From: Bacteroidota bacterium
Lineage (GTDB): Bacteria; Bacteroidota; Bacteroidia; Bacteroidales; Lentimicrobiaceae
Direction: 5' to 3'
DNA: 64,000 bases
Assembly: GCA_023417935.1 (NCBI GenBank)
Contig: JAEZDY010000022.1
Span: 21,531-85,530 of the forward strand
Shown here: positions 63,046-64,000 of the stretch, one piece after another
How the letters are laid out: every line of letters starts with the position of its first letter
Position numbering within the stretch: the stretch's first letter is position 1
Program-made: the position numbers and the translations under genes
The notes under the pieces: generated by a model
The model's input: only the letters and a program-made list of their open reading frames with translations
Databases searched by the model: none
Told to the model about the DNA's origin: nothing

Positions 63046-63594
63046 ATGGATACAAATGAAAAAGCTAAAATTCAAGTAGTTATTGCTCAATGTCTTGATT
63101 ACATATACGCTATTAGTCATTCCTCTGAAACAAATGGTAACCCTGTAGCACCATTTTATTACGAATTTACAATGGCCAATTTTCCAATGAATATCGATTA
63201 TTTTTATGAGTTGGCCTATCTGGGAGCACAGTTAAGGCATTTATCAACAAATATGATGGAGGATGAGAATCCAGGTCTTTTCCCATTTGTTGGAACTGGG
63301 GATAATATTATTAGAGAAATACGTCATGATGCAAATCTTAATCGCCTATACATAAATACATATCAGTATTTTGAAAACATAGATTCTGATCTTTATGAGA
63401 TTAATTGCATGGACAATGATGGTAAATGGATACGTCCAATTGCTGATAGTTTCAATACAAGAATTGATCATAAATTATCCGAAATGAAGATTAAGTTTTT
63501 CCAGCAAGAACTTTTCATGAGACGAAAAATGTTAAGCTTAATTCTTAGAATTAATAGCATATTGTCAGAATCTTACAACTCAGCATATCCATGA
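63046..63594 (+). CDS. Stand-alone type ISP/IIG specificity-domain-like protein
   Basis: A 182-residue protein. YIYAISHSSE, then FPMNIDYFYELAYLGAQLRHL and RLYINTYQYFENI follow the order of motifs in the C-terminal target-recognition region of type ISP and type IIG restriction-modification enzymes (usual forms YIYgiLHSpeY, FWELvelGkeLreLH, rvyIN..qYFe.v). The N-terminal nuclease, helicase and methylase parts are absent, and the start is a proper ATG. It may be a remnant of such an enzyme or a separate specificity-like subunit. It lies downstream of the BREX-like operon, same strand, 365 bp away. Confidence 0.55.
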   Translation: MDTNEKAKIQVVIAQCLDYIYAISHSSETNGNPVAPFYYEFTMANFPMNIDYFYELAYLGAQLRHLSTNMMEDENPGLFPFVGTGDNIIREIRHDANLNRLYINTYQYFENIDSDLYEINCMDNDGKWIRPIADSFNTRIDHKLSEMKIKFFQQELFMRRKMLSLILRINSILSESYNSAYP

Positions 63595-64000
63595 GTTGAT
63601 TAGGGAAGTTGATTTCTTTCCGAATTATAGCAATAAACAATCGGTTGAAACTCTCACACGTAAGGACTTAATTTGTTGTGCGACAAGTGGGCCCGGTAGG
63701 GCTAGTGGGACCAGAAGGACAATAATTCTAGGCGGGCAACTGTCCGCGATCTTCGTCTCAACCAAATGAATACCAGTCCAGTCCCACAAGTCCCACAAGC
63801 CATTCCAATTATAAAAGTTGCTCAATACCGGCTTTACCCCCTGGCATACCTCAGCACCACACCCCCGTTTGAAAGTAAGCATCCGATAATCCACATCTAA
63901 TTTAGGCATTCTTTAGAAAGACACTTAAACATTTTGATAAAATGAGTGGTAATTTGTGTGGATTTACAATAATTGCGTCAATTTGTATGGATTTGACTCA
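63595..64000. other. Right-end region without a supported gene
   Basis: A 94-codon minus-strand frame (63625-63909) exists. It is Gly/Trp/Leu-rich without a recognised domain and its DNA is unlike the neighbouring genes, so it is not called. ATTTGTGTGGATTTAC and ATTTGTATGGATTTGA near the end are partial direct repeats that run off the window. Confidence 0.4.

Noticed and set aside
63625..63909. 94-codon minus-strand frame at the right end
   Set aside because: No domain, no signal, odd Trp/Gly-rich composition and no plausible promoter. Could be chance.

Overview
The window looks like a chromosome segment of an uncultured, probably anaerobic member of the Bacteroidota (Bacteroidales-like). 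Six large secreted proteins end in the Por secretion (type IX) sorting domain with a YPNP-type start, several promoters show the Bacteroidota -7 element TAnnTTTG, intergenic DNA is AT-rich, and a tungsten/molybdenum aldehyde oxidoreductase module is present. No rRNA, tRNA or CRISPR array was seen.

Layout. 1-6.3 kb: the end of a MOT1-type molybdate/tungstate transporter, two type IX-secreted proteins, then a Tat-signal four-cluster ferredoxin followed by an aldehyde:ferredoxin oxidoreductase family enzyme and three 42-bp direct repeats. 6.4-9.7 kb: a voltage-sensor-type ion channel, a subtilisin-like protease and a coiled-coil membrane protein. 9.9-15.4 kb: a complete phosphate regulon operon (pstS-pstC-pstA-pstB-phoU-porin) preceded by a four-unit, 11-bp-phased Pho-box-like array. 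15.4-22.1 kb: a Cus-type copper/silver efflux operon (cusA, tolC-like, cusB). 22.2-33.0 kb: three tandem paralogous modular secreted proteins that share seven copies of one large module. 33.2-45.6 kb: housekeeping and miscellaneous genes (MBL hydrolase, PhzF, AlkD, VOC protein, 3-hydroxyacyl-CoA dehydrogenase, LOG protein, M64 peptidase, DUF1801, thermonuclease), with short tandem repeats between them.

45.7-53.5 kb is a phage-like accessory module with no integrase, terminase or capsid gene that I can see. A leftward block holds a DUF6266 protein and a holin-like / M23 endolysin / u-spanin-like lysis set. A rightward block holds winged-helix and replication-like genes, a second DUF6266-like protein and a TPR protein. 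The two blocks diverge from an intergenic region packed with TTGTCC-type inverted repeats.

53.8-62.7 kb is the main discovery candidate: a tightly packed four-gene operon with the gene order of BREX type 3 (brxF-brxC, pglXI, pglZ, brxA). In it BrxF and BrxC appear fused into one 1407-residue protein and the BrxHII helicase is missing. A stand-alone protein resembling the specificity domain of type ISP / IIG restriction-modification enzymes follows at 63.0 kb, so the right end of the window reads as a defence island next to a mobile element.
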